A DNA stretch of 64,000 nucleotides from Lelliottia jeotgali (GTDB taxonomy: Bacteria > Pseudomonadota > Gammaproteobacteria > Enterobacterales > Enterobacteriaceae): assembly GCA_002271215.1 (NCBI GenBank), contig CP018628.1, forward strand, positions 3,472,001-3,536,000, given 5' to 3'. Shown here piece after piece: positions 1 through 9,678 of this stretch. Below the pieces are notes generated by a model. That model searched no databases and had not been told where the DNA came from. It worked only from the letters and a program-made list of their open reading frames with translations. Position 1 is the first letter of the stretch. Each line of letters starts with the position of its first letter. A program made the translations under genes and the position numbers.

Positions 1-1040
<1,040 letters not shown>

Positions 1041-1331
1041 CCGAACGTCCTCCGAACGGTCCCCTCTCCCTGTGGGAGAGGGTTAGGGTGAGGGGAACCC
1101 GCGTCACAGGACTGACAGGTATGTGCGCTCTGGTGCCCTCACCCCGGCCCTCTCCCACAGGGAGAGGGAGATAACGGCCCAACCGGTAAGCGCAGCGCCA
1201 CCGGGCAATGTCCGGCCGCAGCGCCGTTTCCCGCCGGGTGGCGGCTACGCCTTACCCGGCCTACAAAACCAGAGGCCGGTGCAAGCCTTTGTAGGCCCGG
1301 TAAGGCGTAGCCGCCACCGGGCAATCACCGC
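1041..1331. repeat. Palindromic repeat cluster between ascB and hycI
   Basis: No gene is seen in this gap, where the converging ascB and hyc operons end. It carries two CCCTCTCCC/GGGAGAGGG palindromes (about 1062-1098 and 1137-1171, in opposite orientation) and a REP pair: GCCGGGTGGCGG... at 1233-1267 facing its inverse at 1288-1322, with a further REP fragment at about 1184-1206. Such elements commonly sit at 3' ends of operons, where they can stabilise mRNA ends and bind gyrase or IHF. Confidence 0.85.
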
Positions 1332-1787
1332 TCAGAGCTGCGCAAATCCCCCATCCCCCACCCACTCTGCCAGCCGGGAATACACCACCTCAACGGCCGC
1401 TTTAATTGCTGGCGTCATCGGATAATAAAACCCGACAATATCCGGCTGAATGCCCAAAAACAGCACCTCGCCCACGTCGTCTTTGATCTGATCGACCAGA
1501 TAGTTAAGCGGCATATTGTGGGTGGTCATCATGAACATCTCGGCGATATCGTCCGGGTCGATCAGGCGGATTTCACCGGGGTTAAGCCCCATGTCCGTCG
1601 CATCGACAATCAGCAGACGGTCCGGGCGCAGCTCGCGCAGGGCGACCACGTCGTTTTCAGGGGCGCTACCGCCGTCGATCACCCGCCAGTTGCCCTGCGG
1701 ATTCGCGAAGCACATCTCCGCCAGCAGCGGGCCTGCGCCGTCATCGCCCATCATGCTATTGCCGACACACAGTAAAACGTCAGTCAC
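1332..1787 (-). CDS. hycI: Hydrogenase 3 maturation endopeptidase
   Basis: Protease that removes the C-terminal tail of HycE once nickel has been inserted, closing the NiFe site. The 151 residues (156 in E. coli) begin with [20 protein letters not shown], in which the acidic residue after GNxxxxDDG is the conserved nickel-sensing Asp of this peptidase family. A second conserved segment, THNMPLNY, contains the metal-ligand His. It is the last gene of the hyc operon and overlaps hycH by 8 bp. Its substrate is encoded upstream in the same operon. Confidence 0.93.
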   Translation of the reverse strand: MTDVLLCVGNSMMGDDGAGPLLAEMCFANPQGNWRVIDGGSAPENDVVALRELRPDRLLIVDATDMGLNPGEIRLIDPDDIAEMFMMTTHNMPLNYLVDQIKDDVGEVLFLGIQPDIVGFYYPMTPAIKAAVEVVYSRLAEWVGDGGFAQL

Positions 1788-2190
1788 GTAATCTCCTCAC
1801 CATCAGGTAGATGGCGCTTTCCTGATGAATATCATGCAGCATGCTGAGCAGCGTTTTGCTCCACGCCTGCTGCGCGGGGGTTTGCACCGCCAGCGCCGCG
1901 TCAAAGGCGTTCGCCAGCATGGCGATATGGTTGCTGTCGATGACGATCTCGCCATACTTCGGCACACCTTCCATTTTGCGCCGCGCCGTACTGCCCGCCT
2001 CTAACGTGCCGATCCACTGAAGATAATCGTCCCACGGGCAGCTCAACGCCGCCTCTAAACAGTCAATCACACCAAGATGGTGACCAATCGCCAGGCTGTA
2101 ATAAACCACCTGCTGGGCCGCATCCGGCGTCGCATCGTTCTCATCGATAAACTTACGGCTCAGCTGACTGAACACCACCTGTTCGCTCAT
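1780..2190 (-). CDS. hycH: Formate hydrogenlyase maturation protein
   Basis: HycH is required for conversion of the HycE precursor to its mature form; its exact mechanism is not established. The protein has 136 residues, as in E. coli, and no membrane segment or metal motif is obvious. It overlaps hycG by 4 bp and hycI by 8 bp, consistent with translational coupling in the hyc operon. Assignment rests on sequence resemblance (for example the N-terminal [13 protein letters not shown]) and on position. Confidence 0.9.
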   Translation of the reverse strand: MSEQVVFSQLSRKFIDENDATPDAAQQVVYYSLAIGHHLGVIDCLEAALSCPWDDYLQWIGTLEAGSTARRKMEGVPKYGEIVIDSNHIAMLANAFDAALAVQTPAQQAWSKTLLSMLHDIHQESAIYLMVRRLRD

Positions 2191-2954
2191 CGGATACGCG
2201 CCTCGTCCACCACCTGGTTGAGGTTCGCCACGATCTCGTTCAGACGCGCATCTTTTTCCGCCTCCAGCCAGCGCTCAACCTGATGATCACCCTGGCTCAG
2301 CAGACGCAGATAGTCATCGGCAATCTGGCGGCCATAGCGATATCCGGCAAGACGACGCGCCGTCCGGTCAACCTTCACGCGCAATGGCTGAACCATGTCA
2401 GGGTGCAAAATCTGCGCGGGCTGGTTGTCGATTTCCCCCGGCTCGCGGGCATGGATTTTCTGCTCCAGCAGCCCCAGCGCCATCGCAAAACCGTACAGCG
2501 TCGCGGCAGGCGTCGGTGGGCAGCCGGGAATATAGACATCCACCGGCACGATTTTGTCGGTCCCGCCCCACACGCAGTAAAGATCGTGGAAGATGCCGCC
2601 GCTGTTGCCGCACGCCCCGTAGGAGATGCAGATTTTTGGATCGGGCGCGGATTGCCAGGCGCGCAGCGCCGGGGATCGCATCGCGCGCGTCACTGCACCG
2701 GTGAACAGCAGAATGTCCGCATGACGCGGAGACGGCACCACTTTGATACCAAAACGTTCGGCGTCAAACAGCGGTGACAGAGTGGCGAAGATTTCAATCT
2801 CGCAGCCGTTGCAGCCCCCGCAGTCCACGCGGTAGACGTAGGCGGAACGTTTGATTTTTTTCAGCAGGGACGCTTTCATGTTGGCGATGGATTCATCCAC
2901 CGTCATCGGCACCGGAATGCCGTTATCGTCGCGCGGGCCGAGTAAATTATTCAT
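2187..2954 (-). CDS. hycG: Hydrogenase 3 small subunit, Fe-S
   Basis: HycG is the small electron-transfer subunit of hydrogenase 3, related to NuoB, and carries the Fe-S cluster nearest the NiFe site. The family signature [11 protein letters not shown] lies near residue 45, followed by [10 protein letters not shown] and IPGCPPTP, which provide the remaining cluster cysteines. I chose the start at 2954 ([10 protein letters not shown]) because it matches the E. coli N-terminus, gives the usual 255 residues and overlaps the hycF stop as TGATG. A longer frame to 3026 would run through the end of hycF. The protein sits on the cytoplasmic side of the membrane arm. Confidence 0.94.
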   Translation of the reverse strand: MNNLLGPRDDNGIPVPMTVDESIANMKASLLKKIKRSAYVYRVDCGGCNGCEIEIFATLSPLFDAERFGIKVVPSPRHADILLFTGAVTRAMRSPALRAWQSAPDPKICISYGACGNSGGIFHDLYCVWGGTDKIVPVDVYIPGCPPTPAATLYGFAMALGLLEQKIHAREPGEIDNQPAQILHPDMVQPLRVKVDRTARRLAGYRYGRQIADDYLRLLSQGDHQVERWLEAEKDARLNEIVANLNQVVDEARIR

Positions 2955-3496
2955 CAGCTGGCTTCTCTCATGTGGCGGGTGATATCGATGCGGTCGGACG
3001 GCAGCAGGCACTTCTGGCGTTTGCATTCCGGGCAGGTTTCGAACCCTTCCCGGTGCTGTTCCGCACGCGCATCACCGTTGTGTTTCAGGAGCGCAATGGC
3101 GTAGTCGATCTCTTTTTGCACGGCGAACGGATGGTTGCAGACGCGGCAATGGCACAGGTCAAAGCGCGACTGTTGAAGGAAATCGGCTTTGTTCCACACC
3201 GCCAGCTCGTACTCCTGCGACAGTTTAATCGCCGCCGTCGGGCAGACCTCTTCGCAGCGGCCGCAAAAAATGCAGCGCCCGAGATTGAACTGCCAGGCCA
3301 ATTCATTCGTCGCCAGATCCGTCTCCACCGTCAGGGCGTTCGACGGACAGGCGTTCACGCACGCCGCGCAGCCGATGCACTGCTGCGGGTTGTGCTCCGG
3401 TTTGCCACGAAAGTTTTTATCGACCGGCATCGGCTCCAGCGGATAACTGCTGGTCACCGTGCCGGTTTTGATCACTTTTTTGATAAAGGTAAACAT
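2954..3496 (-). CDS. hycF: Formate hydrogenlyase ferredoxin-like subunit
   Basis: HycF is a 180-residue Fe-S subunit of formate hydrogenlyase, related to NuoI, that relays electrons between HycB and HycG. Two 4Fe-4S motifs are visible: [12 protein letters not shown] near residue 41 and [12 protein letters not shown] near residue 75. Four further cysteines (CHCRVC, then CPECKRQKC) in the C-terminal half could hold another metal, as in E. coli. The gene begins 9 bp after hycE and its stop overlaps the hycG start. Confidence 0.94.
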   Translation of the reverse strand: MFTFIKKVIKTGTVTSSYPLEPMPVDKNFRGKPEHNPQQCIGCAACVNACPSNALTVETDLATNELAWQFNLGRCIFCGRCEEVCPTAAIKLSQEYELAVWNKADFLQQSRFDLCHCRVCNHPFAVQKEIDYAIALLKHNGDARAEQHREGFETCPECKRQKCLLPSDRIDITRHMREAS

Positions 3497-3505
3497 GACG
3501 AATCC

Positions 3506-5215
3506 TTATTTCAGCGGCGAGTTCTTGCGCTCGATGCTGTAGCGTTCAAGCTCTTTGTACGGCACTACCTGGCTTTTCTTCTTGCGCACATCCACCACCG
3601 TCATGCGGTCGGTACAGGAGTAGCAAGGATCGAGGCTGCCGATGATCAGGGGTGCGTCAGACACCGTGTTGCCGCGCAGCATGTAGCGCAGGGTCGGCCA
3701 GTTGGCGTAGGTCGCCGCACGACAGCGCCAGCGGTAGAGCTTCTGGTTGTCGCCGGTCATGCTCCAGTGGATATCATCCCCGCGCGGCGCTTCGGAGAAC
3801 CCGAGCGCGAAGCGGTTCGGAATATAGGTAAAGCCTTCCACCGCCAGCGGACCGCCAGGCAGATTATCCAGACCAAAGTCGATCATATTCAGCGCGGTAA
3901 AGACTTCGTTGATGCGCACTTTCAGGCGGGAAATTACGTCACAGCCCTGCTCGGTGTGGACCGTCATCGGCAGCAAACCGTAGCCAACGAACGGGTGATC
4001 GGCGCGGGTATCGCGAGCGTGGCCGCTGGCGCGCACCATCGGGCCGACGTTGCTGAAGTCACGGGCAATCTGCGGATCGAGGCGGCCCACTCCGACAGTA
4101 CGCTGCTCGATGTTGGGCGTGCTGAGCAGCATATCCACCAGATCCTGCACGTCGCGGCGCATCTGCTGCGCCAGCAGGCGGGTCTGGATCATGTCGTCTT
4201 TCAGCAGATCGCGGCGAATCCCGCCGATCAGGTTCAGACCGTAGGTTTTACGCGCCCCGGTGAGGATTTCAGCCATTTTCATCGAGGCTTCACGCACGCG
4301 GAAGAATTGCATAAACCCGGAGTCAAAGCCGACGAAGTGACAGGCCAGGCCGAGGTTCAGCAGGTGCGAGTGCAGGCGCTCCACTTCCAGCAGAATGGCG
4401 CGGATCATCTGCGCGCGCTCTGGTACCACGATCCCCATCGCGTTTTCCACCGAGGTGGTGTAGGCGGTGCTGTGGGCAAAGCCGCAGATCCCGCACACGC
4501 GATCGGAAAGGAACGTCACTTCGTTGTAACCCATGCGGGTTTCCGCCAGTTTTTCCATTCCGCGGTGGACGTAGAACAGACGGTAATCGGCGTCGATAAT
4601 GTTCTCGCCATCGACAAACAGGCGGAAGTGGCCCGGCTCATCAGAGGTGACGTGCAGCGGGCCAATCGGCACCACGTTGTTCTTTTTGCTGCCCAGTTCG
4701 TTGATGAACTCGTAGGTTTCGCTGTCGGTCGTTGGCGCAGGACGCTGACGATAATCCATGCTGTCTTTGCGCAGCGGGTAGAGTTCATCCGGCCAGTCGT
4801 CCGGCAATACCAGGCGACGTTCATCCGGCAGTCCCACCGCGATCAGGCCGTACATGTCGCGCACTTCGCGCTCCCCCCAGACCGCCGCAGGCACGCGCGG
4901 CGTGACGGACGGGTACTCCGGTTTATTCGGATCGACTTCGACGCGCACGGTTATCCAGCATTTGACGCCCTGCTCCATCGACAGCACGTAATAGACCGCG
5001 TAGTTGCCGCACAGCTGGCGCTCATCGTTGCCGAACAGCACCGACAGCCAACCGCCCTGCTGGTAATAAAGAAACTCCACCACTTCCGGCAGATAGTTCA
5101 CCTTGATGGTCAGGGTGATTTGATCTTTGGTCTGCCAGCTCTCTTCCAGCACCACGCCGGGAAACGCCTGATGCAGTGCGGCGAGATACTGTTGACCTAC
5201 TTTTTCTTCAGACAT
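3506..5215 (-). CDS. hycE: Hydrogenase 3 large subunit, NiFe catalytic
   Basis: HycE carries the NiFe active site that reduces protons to H2 in formate hydrogenlyase. The N-terminal third resembles NuoC and the rest NuoD. NiFe ligands are RVCGICGFAH (Cys241, Cys244) and DPCYSCTDR (Cys531, Cys534). The HycI cleavage site after Arg537 leaves a 32-residue tail beginning MTVVDV, unchanged in length from E. coli. Start 5215 (MSEEK) gives 569 residues as in E. coli; an upstream ATG at 5236 would add seven residues and overlap hycD. Confidence 0.96.
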   Translation of the reverse strand: MSEEKVGQQYLAALHQAFPGVVLEESWQTKDQITLTIKVNYLPEVVEFLYYQQGGWLSVLFGNDERQLCGNYAVYYVLSMEQGVKCWITVRVEVDPNKPEYPSVTPRVPAAVWGEREVRDMYGLIAVGLPDERRLVLPDDWPDELYPLRKDSMDYRQRPAPTTDSETYEFINELGSKKNNVVPIGPLHVTSDEPGHFRLFVDGENIIDADYRLFYVHRGMEKLAETRMGYNEVTFLSDRVCGICGFAHSTAYTTSVENAMGIVVPERAQMIRAILLEVERLHSHLLNLGLACHFVGFDSGFMQFFRVREASMKMAEILTGARKTYGLNLIGGIRRDLLKDDMIQTRLLAQQMRRDVQDLVDMLLSTPNIEQRTVGVGRLDPQIARDFSNVGPMVRASGHARDTRADHPFVGYGLLPMTVHTEQGCDVISRLKVRINEVFTALNMIDFGLDNLPGGPLAVEGFTYIPNRFALGFSEAPRGDDIHWSMTGDNQKLYRWRCRAATYANWPTLRYMLRGNTVSDAPLIIGSLDPCYSCTDRMTVVDVRKKKSQVVPYKELERYSIERKNSPLK

Positions 5216-5232
5216 GCTAAGACTCTCTGTAA

Positions 5233-6156
5233 TCACGCCACCAGCAAGGAGACGAAGGCTAAAAAGGCAAAGCCAAACCCGGCCCAGGTGATGCGCGAGG
5301 TGGCGTTAAAGCGCAGTCGCGCCATGCTGTTTTCAAACAGGGCGATAATCAGCACACCGGCCACCAGCTTGAGCGCGGCAATCACCACCGCCAGCAGTAA
5401 ACCCGTCACCGAAAAGTGCGTCACCTGTCCCCACGGGAAGAAGACGCCGACAAACATTTGCAGTACCACCAGCTGTTTGAGGCTGATGCCCCACTTCAGC
5501 ACCGCAAAACCATAGCCGCTGTACTCCGTGAGCGGGCCTTCCTGCAATTCCTGCTCCGCTTCCGCGAGGTCAAAAGGCAATTTGCCCATCTCGATAAAGG
5601 TGGCGAACGCGCAGGCACACAGGGCCAGAATCAGCGGCACGCTGCGGGCGACGGGCCAGTGATAGACGGTATCCGCAATAAAGCTGATGTGCGTTGAGCC
5701 CGCGACCTGCGCCGCGACCCACAGGCCCAGCAGCAGGATCGGCTCAACCAGCACGCCGAGCATCGCTTCGCGGCTGGCGCCGATACCGGTAAACGGACTG
5801 CCCGTATCCAGCCCTGCAATCGCGAAGAAAAAGCGTGCGATGGCGAAGAGATAGATCAGGGTGATCAGGTCACCGAGCACAGGCAGCGGCGACGCAACCG
5901 TCACCACCGGCAGTGCGGTGGCGATGGTCAACATCACGCCGACCATCACGAACGGCGTCAGGCGGAACACCCACCCGGACGCGTCAGGAGCGATGCTCTG
6001 ACGGCCCATCAGTTTGAACAGATCGCGGTACTCCTGGAGTACGCCAGGGCCGCGACGGTTGTGCATTCGGGCGCGGGCCACGCGGGTGATGCCCGAAAGC
6101 AGTGGCGCAACGGCGAATAACACCAGCGCCTGAAGTAATGCCAGTAACAGACTCAT
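5233..6156 (-). CDS. hycD: Formate hydrogenlyase membrane subunit
   Basis: HycD is the 307-residue membrane anchor related to NuoH. It is rich in hydrophobic helices, about eight, and carries the NuoH-like loop GPGVLQEYRDLFKLM near residue 35 and the acidic EMGKLPFDLAEAEQELQEG motif, which faces the cytoplasmic arm. It joins the soluble hydrogenase arm to the inner membrane. It lies 1 bp from hycC and 17 bp from hycE in the operon. Confidence 0.95.
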   Translation of the reverse strand: MSLLLALLQALVLFAVAPLLSGITRVARARMHNRRGPGVLQEYRDLFKLMGRQSIAPDASGWVFRLTPFVMVGVMLTIATALPVVTVASPLPVLGDLITLIYLFAIARFFFAIAGLDTGSPFTGIGASREAMLGVLVEPILLLGLWVAAQVAGSTHISFIADTVYHWPVARSVPLILALCACAFATFIEMGKLPFDLAEAEQELQEGPLTEYSGYGFAVLKWGISLKQLVVLQMFVGVFFPWGQVTHFSVTGLLLAVVIAALKLVAGVLIIALFENSMARLRFNATSRITWAGFGFAFLAFVSLLVA

Positions 6157-6157
6157 G

Positions 6158-7984
6158 TCAGGCTCCTCGTGAAATCACAATCACCACCAGCACCGCCAGC
6201 TCGATCAGGGCGAGACGACGGAACAGCGTGGGCGCGACCGCGCTTTGCCAGCCGGGTATCAACTTCACCGGATTTAGCAGGTGGCGCAGCTTCAACACAG
6301 CGGCAAAGTTCTCTTTCACCGGCATCGCAAAACCGTGGGCGGTGATCACCATCGACTGTTCGTGCTCATACCCGCACGCCCATGCCGTCCCGCGTGAACG
6401 GGCGGGCAGACGGTCGCGTTTGAAGAACATCATCAGCACCAGCGGGAGAAGCGGCGCGGCGATCAGCAGCAGAGCGATCATCGGCTGCGAAACGGCGGTG
6501 TGCGCGGTAGTGAGCGGCAGTGGAACCGCCGAACCTAGCAGCGGCAGCAGCCACGGCGCAGCCACCCCACCCGCAATACAGCACAGGGCCAGCAGCACCA
6601 CGCTTGCCGTCATCAGAGCCGGTGCGCAGCGGGCGTTTTCTGCCTCCGGTGTGCGCGGTGCGCCGAGGAAGGTGACGCCGTAGACTTTTGCCATACACAT
6701 CACCGCCAGCGCGCCGGTAATCGCCAGACCGACGGCCAGGATTGGCCCCAGCAGACGGGCGATAAAGACGTCGCTCTGGCCGAGGGCAAAGAAGGACTGA
6801 TAGATCACCCACTCACCGGCAAAACCGTTGAGTGGCGGCAGCGCGGCCATCGCCATCAAACCGACCAGCATGGCGAGCGAAATCAGCGGCATTTTTTTGC
6901 CGATCCCGCCGAGCTTCTCGATATCGCGATGCCCGGTGCGGAACCAGACGCTGCCTGCGCCGAGGAACAGCGTGCTTTTAAACAGGCTGTGGTTGACGAG
7001 GTGATACAGCCCACCGATAAACCCGGCGGCAACGAGCGCCGGATGGTTCAGCGCCAGACCGGTCAGCCCCGCGCCCAGACCAAGCAGGATGATGCCGATG
7101 TTTTCCAGGGTGTGATACGCCAGCAGGCGCTGGATGTTGTGTTCCATCAGGGCGTACAGCCCGCCGACAAAGGCGGTGATCATCCCGGCGACGAGCAGCA
7201 CTACGCCCCACCACAGCGGCGGCTGGCCGCCGATCAGCGAAAGGGTGAGGATGCCAAACAAACCGACCTTCATCACCACCGTCGAGAACAACGTCGCGGC
7301 AGGTGCAGAGGCATTCGCGTGTGCCTGCGGCACCCAGCCATGCAGCGGAATAATCCCCGCCAGCAGACCAAAACCGACCACACCCAGCAGCCAGATATCC
7401 GCACCAAATGGCATCAGTTGCGCACGGGCGCTCAGGAGATCCAGCTCCAGCGTGCCGTAGCGCTGCCACACCAGCCAGCAGGTCAGTGCCAGCAAGAGAG
7501 TGCCGAGGCGCCCAAGCGCAAACCACAGTTTGCCGGACTGGCTGCAGCCGGTCAGGAACACGCCGCACAGAGCCATGATTTCCGCCATCACCACCAGCGC
7601 GGCCAGGTTGCTGGCGACGACCGTACAGACGGCGGCGGCGAGCAGGATATTGATCAGCAGACCGTTCGGTTTGGTCTGCGGATGGCGGTGCCAGTCGATA
7701 TTAAACAGGCTGACAAACAGGCCGCACAGGCCAAAGGTAATGAGCCAGATAGCGTTCAGCGGCGTGAGCTGAACGGTGTGGCGAACCAGCGGCATAGCGC
7801 CTTCTGCATGGACACCCTGCGTCAGCACCATAAACCCGGTCAGCGCCGTTATCGCACTACCGACTGCCCCGCCGATCCCGGCGGTCCATCCGCTGAGGGG
7901 TTTGTTGAAAGAGAACACCAGCGACAGCACGGCGGCGGCCACAAACCAGGCCACGGCGCTGTTAATCAGAGTCACAGCGTTCAT
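6158..7984 (-). CDS. hycC: Formate hydrogenlyase antiporter-like membrane subunit
   Basis: HycC is a 608-residue polytopic inner-membrane protein of the NuoL/Mrp antiporter family, the same length as in E. coli. It has roughly 15 predicted hydrophobic helices and the conserved proton-channel segment HGWVPQAHANASAPAA, with Lys and His residues in the following helices. Its role in ion pumping by formate hydrogenlyase is debated. Its start overlaps the hycB stop by 4 bp. Confidence 0.95.
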   Translation of the reverse strand: MNAVTLINSAVAWFVAAAVLSLVFSFNKPLSGWTAGIGGAVGSAITALTGFMVLTQGVHAEGAMPLVRHTVQLTPLNAIWLITFGLCGLFVSLFNIDWHRHPQTKPNGLLINILLAAAVCTVVASNLAALVVMAEIMALCGVFLTGCSQSGKLWFALGRLGTLLLALTCWLVWQRYGTLELDLLSARAQLMPFGADIWLLGVVGFGLLAGIIPLHGWVPQAHANASAPAATLFSTVVMKVGLFGILTLSLIGGQPPLWWGVVLLVAGMITAFVGGLYALMEHNIQRLLAYHTLENIGIILLGLGAGLTGLALNHPALVAAGFIGGLYHLVNHSLFKSTLFLGAGSVWFRTGHRDIEKLGGIGKKMPLISLAMLVGLMAMAALPPLNGFAGEWVIYQSFFALGQSDVFIARLLGPILAVGLAITGALAVMCMAKVYGVTFLGAPRTPEAENARCAPALMTASVVLLALCCIAGGVAAPWLLPLLGSAVPLPLTTAHTAVSQPMIALLLIAAPLLPLVLMMFFKRDRLPARSRGTAWACGYEHEQSMVITAHGFAMPVKENFAAVLKLRHLLNPVKLIPGWQSAVAPTLFRRLALIELAVLVVIVISRGA

Positions 7985-8589
7985 TTCGCCCCCTCGTTTT
8001 GCGCCTGAAACAGCGACAGATCGCCAAAATCGGTATTTATCGTCAGTTCGCGTTTGCGTTTACTGGTGCGCGCGATATCGCGGATATTGACCAGAATCAG
8101 CGCTTTGGTCGGGCAGGTGCGCACGCACGCCGGGCCTTGTTCATCAAAGCTGCACAGATCGCACTTCACCGCCACGGCGCGCACGCCCGGCACCCAGTCC
8201 AGCAGGCTGCTGACGCGGGCCGGAGCGGGAGGCGCAGGCGGGGCTTTTGGCGAATTGGCGTTGGCCGGAATATGCAGCGGGCGGCTGCCCGAAAATTCAA
8301 TCGCGCCGAACGGACAGGCGATGCCGCACAGCTTGCAGCTCACGCACAGGCTCTCGTTCAGCTGCACAGCGCCATCGACACGGGTGATGGCATTCACAGG
8401 ACAGACGCCCGCACAGGGGGCATCCTCACATTGATGGCAGAGCTGCGGGGCAGACTCTTTTTCATTACGCATAACGCGCAGGCGCGGCATGGACTGCAGC
8501 CCGTGCAGGCGGTGTGTTTCCGAACACGCCGCTTCACAGGTGTGGCAGCCAATACAGACCGTCGAGTCAGCAATTACAAAACGGTTCAC
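7981..8589 (-). CDS. hycB: Formate hydrogenlyase Fe-S subunit B
   Basis: HycB is the 4x[4Fe-4S] protein that accepts electrons from formate dehydrogenase H (FdhF) and passes them to the hydrogenase arm. The 202 residues show cluster motifs CIGCHTCEAAC (near 12), CHQCEDAPCAGVCP (near 51), CVSCKLCGIACP (near 82) and CDLC...CVRTCP (near 145). A short Pro/Ala linker (APPAPPAPA) lies between the last two. FdhF itself is not encoded in this window, as expected because fdhF is usually unlinked. An FhlA-like site lies just upstream. Confidence 0.95.
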   Translation of the reverse strand: MNRFVIADSTVCIGCHTCEAACSETHRLHGLQSMPRLRVMRNEKESAPQLCHQCEDAPCAGVCPVNAITRVDGAVQLNESLCVSCKLCGIACPFGAIEFSGSRPLHIPANANSPKAPPAPPAPARVSSLLDWVPGVRAVAVKCDLCSFDEQGPACVRTCPTKALILVNIRDIARTSKRKRELTINTDFGDLSLFQAQNEGAK

Positions 8590-8606
8590 CGGGTAGTCCT
8601 CAGGAC

Positions 8607-8651
8607 AGTGTCATTTTTGACGACGACGTGCCATATCGACACATCTCGACA
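8607..8651. promoter_or_regulatory. Candidate FhlA site in the hycA-hycB gap
   Basis: This 70-bp gap holds GTGTCATTT followed by TATCGACAC and a second CTCGACAC. The same words (GTGTCATTT and CATCGACA) occur in the hycA-hypA gap at 9224-9260. FhlA is known to bind both intergenic regions in E. coli. Assignment rests on the shared words and location. Confidence 0.5.
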
Positions 8652-8659
8652 CGTAAACA

Positions 8660-9115
8660 TCAGGCGGTGTGCGGTTCGCGCACCAGCTCATGCAGATTCA
8701 CCGGCACGTTATTTTCCACCGCCGAATAGAGGCCGTCGTACACCGGTGCGATTTTTTCCAGATAGTGTTCAAGCACCTGGTGGCGATCGCGGGTACTGAC
8801 GTGGCCGTCAACCATGCCGTCGATCATCAGCTGCGCCTGCGCAATACGCTGTCTGTCGCCGTCTTTGGTTTCGACGTGATATTCGATGACGTGGCTGTTG
8901 AAGTTGTCCGCCAGGGTGACGTAAATCGTGAAGTGACCAAACAGCACGAAGCACAAATCCTCTTGTGCCGCGCAGCTCATCGCATGATGCAGATGGGCTT
9001 TAGACAGGGTGATGCCCTGAACCAGTGAGTTGCAGTACAGATGCCACTGCTCCTGTAATTGTTGATGGCGTTGCGCGATGTAGTCCGCTTTTTCGCTAAG
9101 TTCCCAAATAGTCAT
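8660..9115 (-). CDS. hycA: Formate hydrogenlyase regulator HycA
   Basis: HycA is the first gene of the hyc operon and lowers FhlA-dependent expression of the formate regulon, giving negative feedback. It has 151 residues (153 in E. coli), is rich in His and Gln in the N-terminal half and shows no recognised DNA-binding motif. Identity is from the N-terminus MTIWELSEKADYIAQRHQQL and operon position. A sigma-54 promoter lies 35-50 bp upstream. Confidence 0.92.
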   Translation of the reverse strand: MTIWELSEKADYIAQRHQQLQEQWHLYCNSLVQGITLSKAHLHHAMSCAAQEDLCFVLFGHFTIYVTLADNFNSHVIEYHVETKDGDRQRIAQAQLMIDGMVDGHVSTRDRHQVLEHYLEKIAPVYDGLYSAVENNVPVNLHELVREPHTA

Positions 9116-9149
9116 CTCAGGTATCCGGTTAATGGAGATGACGGCTGTT

Positions 9150-9166
9150 AAGCAGATTTTGTGCCA
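9150..9166 (-). promoter_or_regulatory. Sigma-54 promoter of the hyc operon
   Basis: On the minus strand TGGCAC (9166-9161) is followed by five bases and CTGCTT (9155-9150). The -24 GG and -12 GC are exactly 12 bp apart, fitting the RpoN consensus TGGCAC-N5-TTGCW. It points into hycA, as expected for the FhlA-activated hyc operon. Confidence 0.88.
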
Positions 9167-9223
9167 GTTTTTATCTTTATGATTTATAAGGCTTTTAACT
9201 AATTAACGCTATCCCCGTCAGCA

Positions 9224-9260
9224 TGTCGACGTGTCATTTCGTCAGCGCCGTCATCGACAC
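9224..9260. promoter_or_regulatory. Candidate FhlA upstream activating site between hycA and hypA
   Basis: An interrupted inverted repeat TGTCGACG (9224-9231) ... CATCGACA (9252-9259) encloses GTGTCATTTCGTCA. It lies between the two divergent sigma-54 promoters, where FhlA acts in E. coli, and shares GTGTCATTT and ATCGACA with the site between hycA and hycB. Confidence 0.55.
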
Positions 9261-9279
9261 TCCCTTTCCTAAATCAGGC

Positions 9280-9296
9280 TGGCATCGTTATTGCAT
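9280..9296 (+). promoter_or_regulatory. Sigma-54 promoter of the hyp operon
   Basis: TGGCAT-CGTTA-TTGCAT has -24 GG and -12 GC 12 bp apart and ends 28 bp before the hypA start codon. It matches the RpoN consensus in 11 of 12 defined positions and mirrors the hyc promoter. Confidence 0.88.
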
Positions 9297-9324
9297 TAAC
9301 GGTGAAAATCACCGAGGAGGCGTC

Positions 9325-9675
9325 ATGCACGAAATCACCCTCTGCCAGCGCGCGCTGGAACTTATCGAGCAGCAGGCAAAGCAACACCACGCAAAACGCG
9401 TTACCGGCGTATGGCTGAAAGTCGGGGCTTTTTCCTGCGTCGAACCCAGCGCCCTCACTTTTTGCTTTGAGCTGGTGTGCCGCGACACCCTGGCGGAAGG
9501 CTGCACTTTGCATCTCGAAGAGCAGCAGGCCGAATGCTGGTGCGAGACCTGCCAGCAGTACGTCACGCTGTTATCGTCAAAAGTGCGAAGCTGCCCGCAG
9601 TGTCAGAACACCGGCTTGCGCATCGTGGCCGACGACGGTTTGCAGATCCAGCGCCTCGAAATAGACCAGGAGTAA
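9325..9675 (+). CDS. hypA: Hydrogenase nickel insertion protein HypA
   Basis: HypA works with HypB to deliver nickel to the hydrogenase 3 large subunit. The mature N-terminus MHEITLC supplies the conserved Met1/His2 nickel site. A zinc site is formed by CETC and CPQC in the C-terminal half. I chose 9325 rather than an upstream in-frame ATG at 9223 because it has the strong GAGGAGG ribosome site, gives 116 residues as in E. coli, and lies downstream of the sigma-54 promoter. First gene of hypABCDE-fhlA. Confidence 0.95.
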   Translation: MHEITLCQRALELIEQQAKQHHAKRVTGVWLKVGAFSCVEPSALTFCFELVCRDTLAEGCTLHLEEQQAECWCETCQQYVTLLSSKVRSCPQCQNTGLRIVADDGLQIQRLEIDQE

Positions 9676-9678
9676 ATC

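Noticed and set aside
2972..5515. Very long plus-strand open frame opposite hycF, hycE and hycD (847 codons)
   Set aside because: It is a shadow of highly biased coding on the minus strand. The translation is low in complexity with many His, Arg and Gln, shows no family motifs, and the minus-strand hyc genes are unmistakable.
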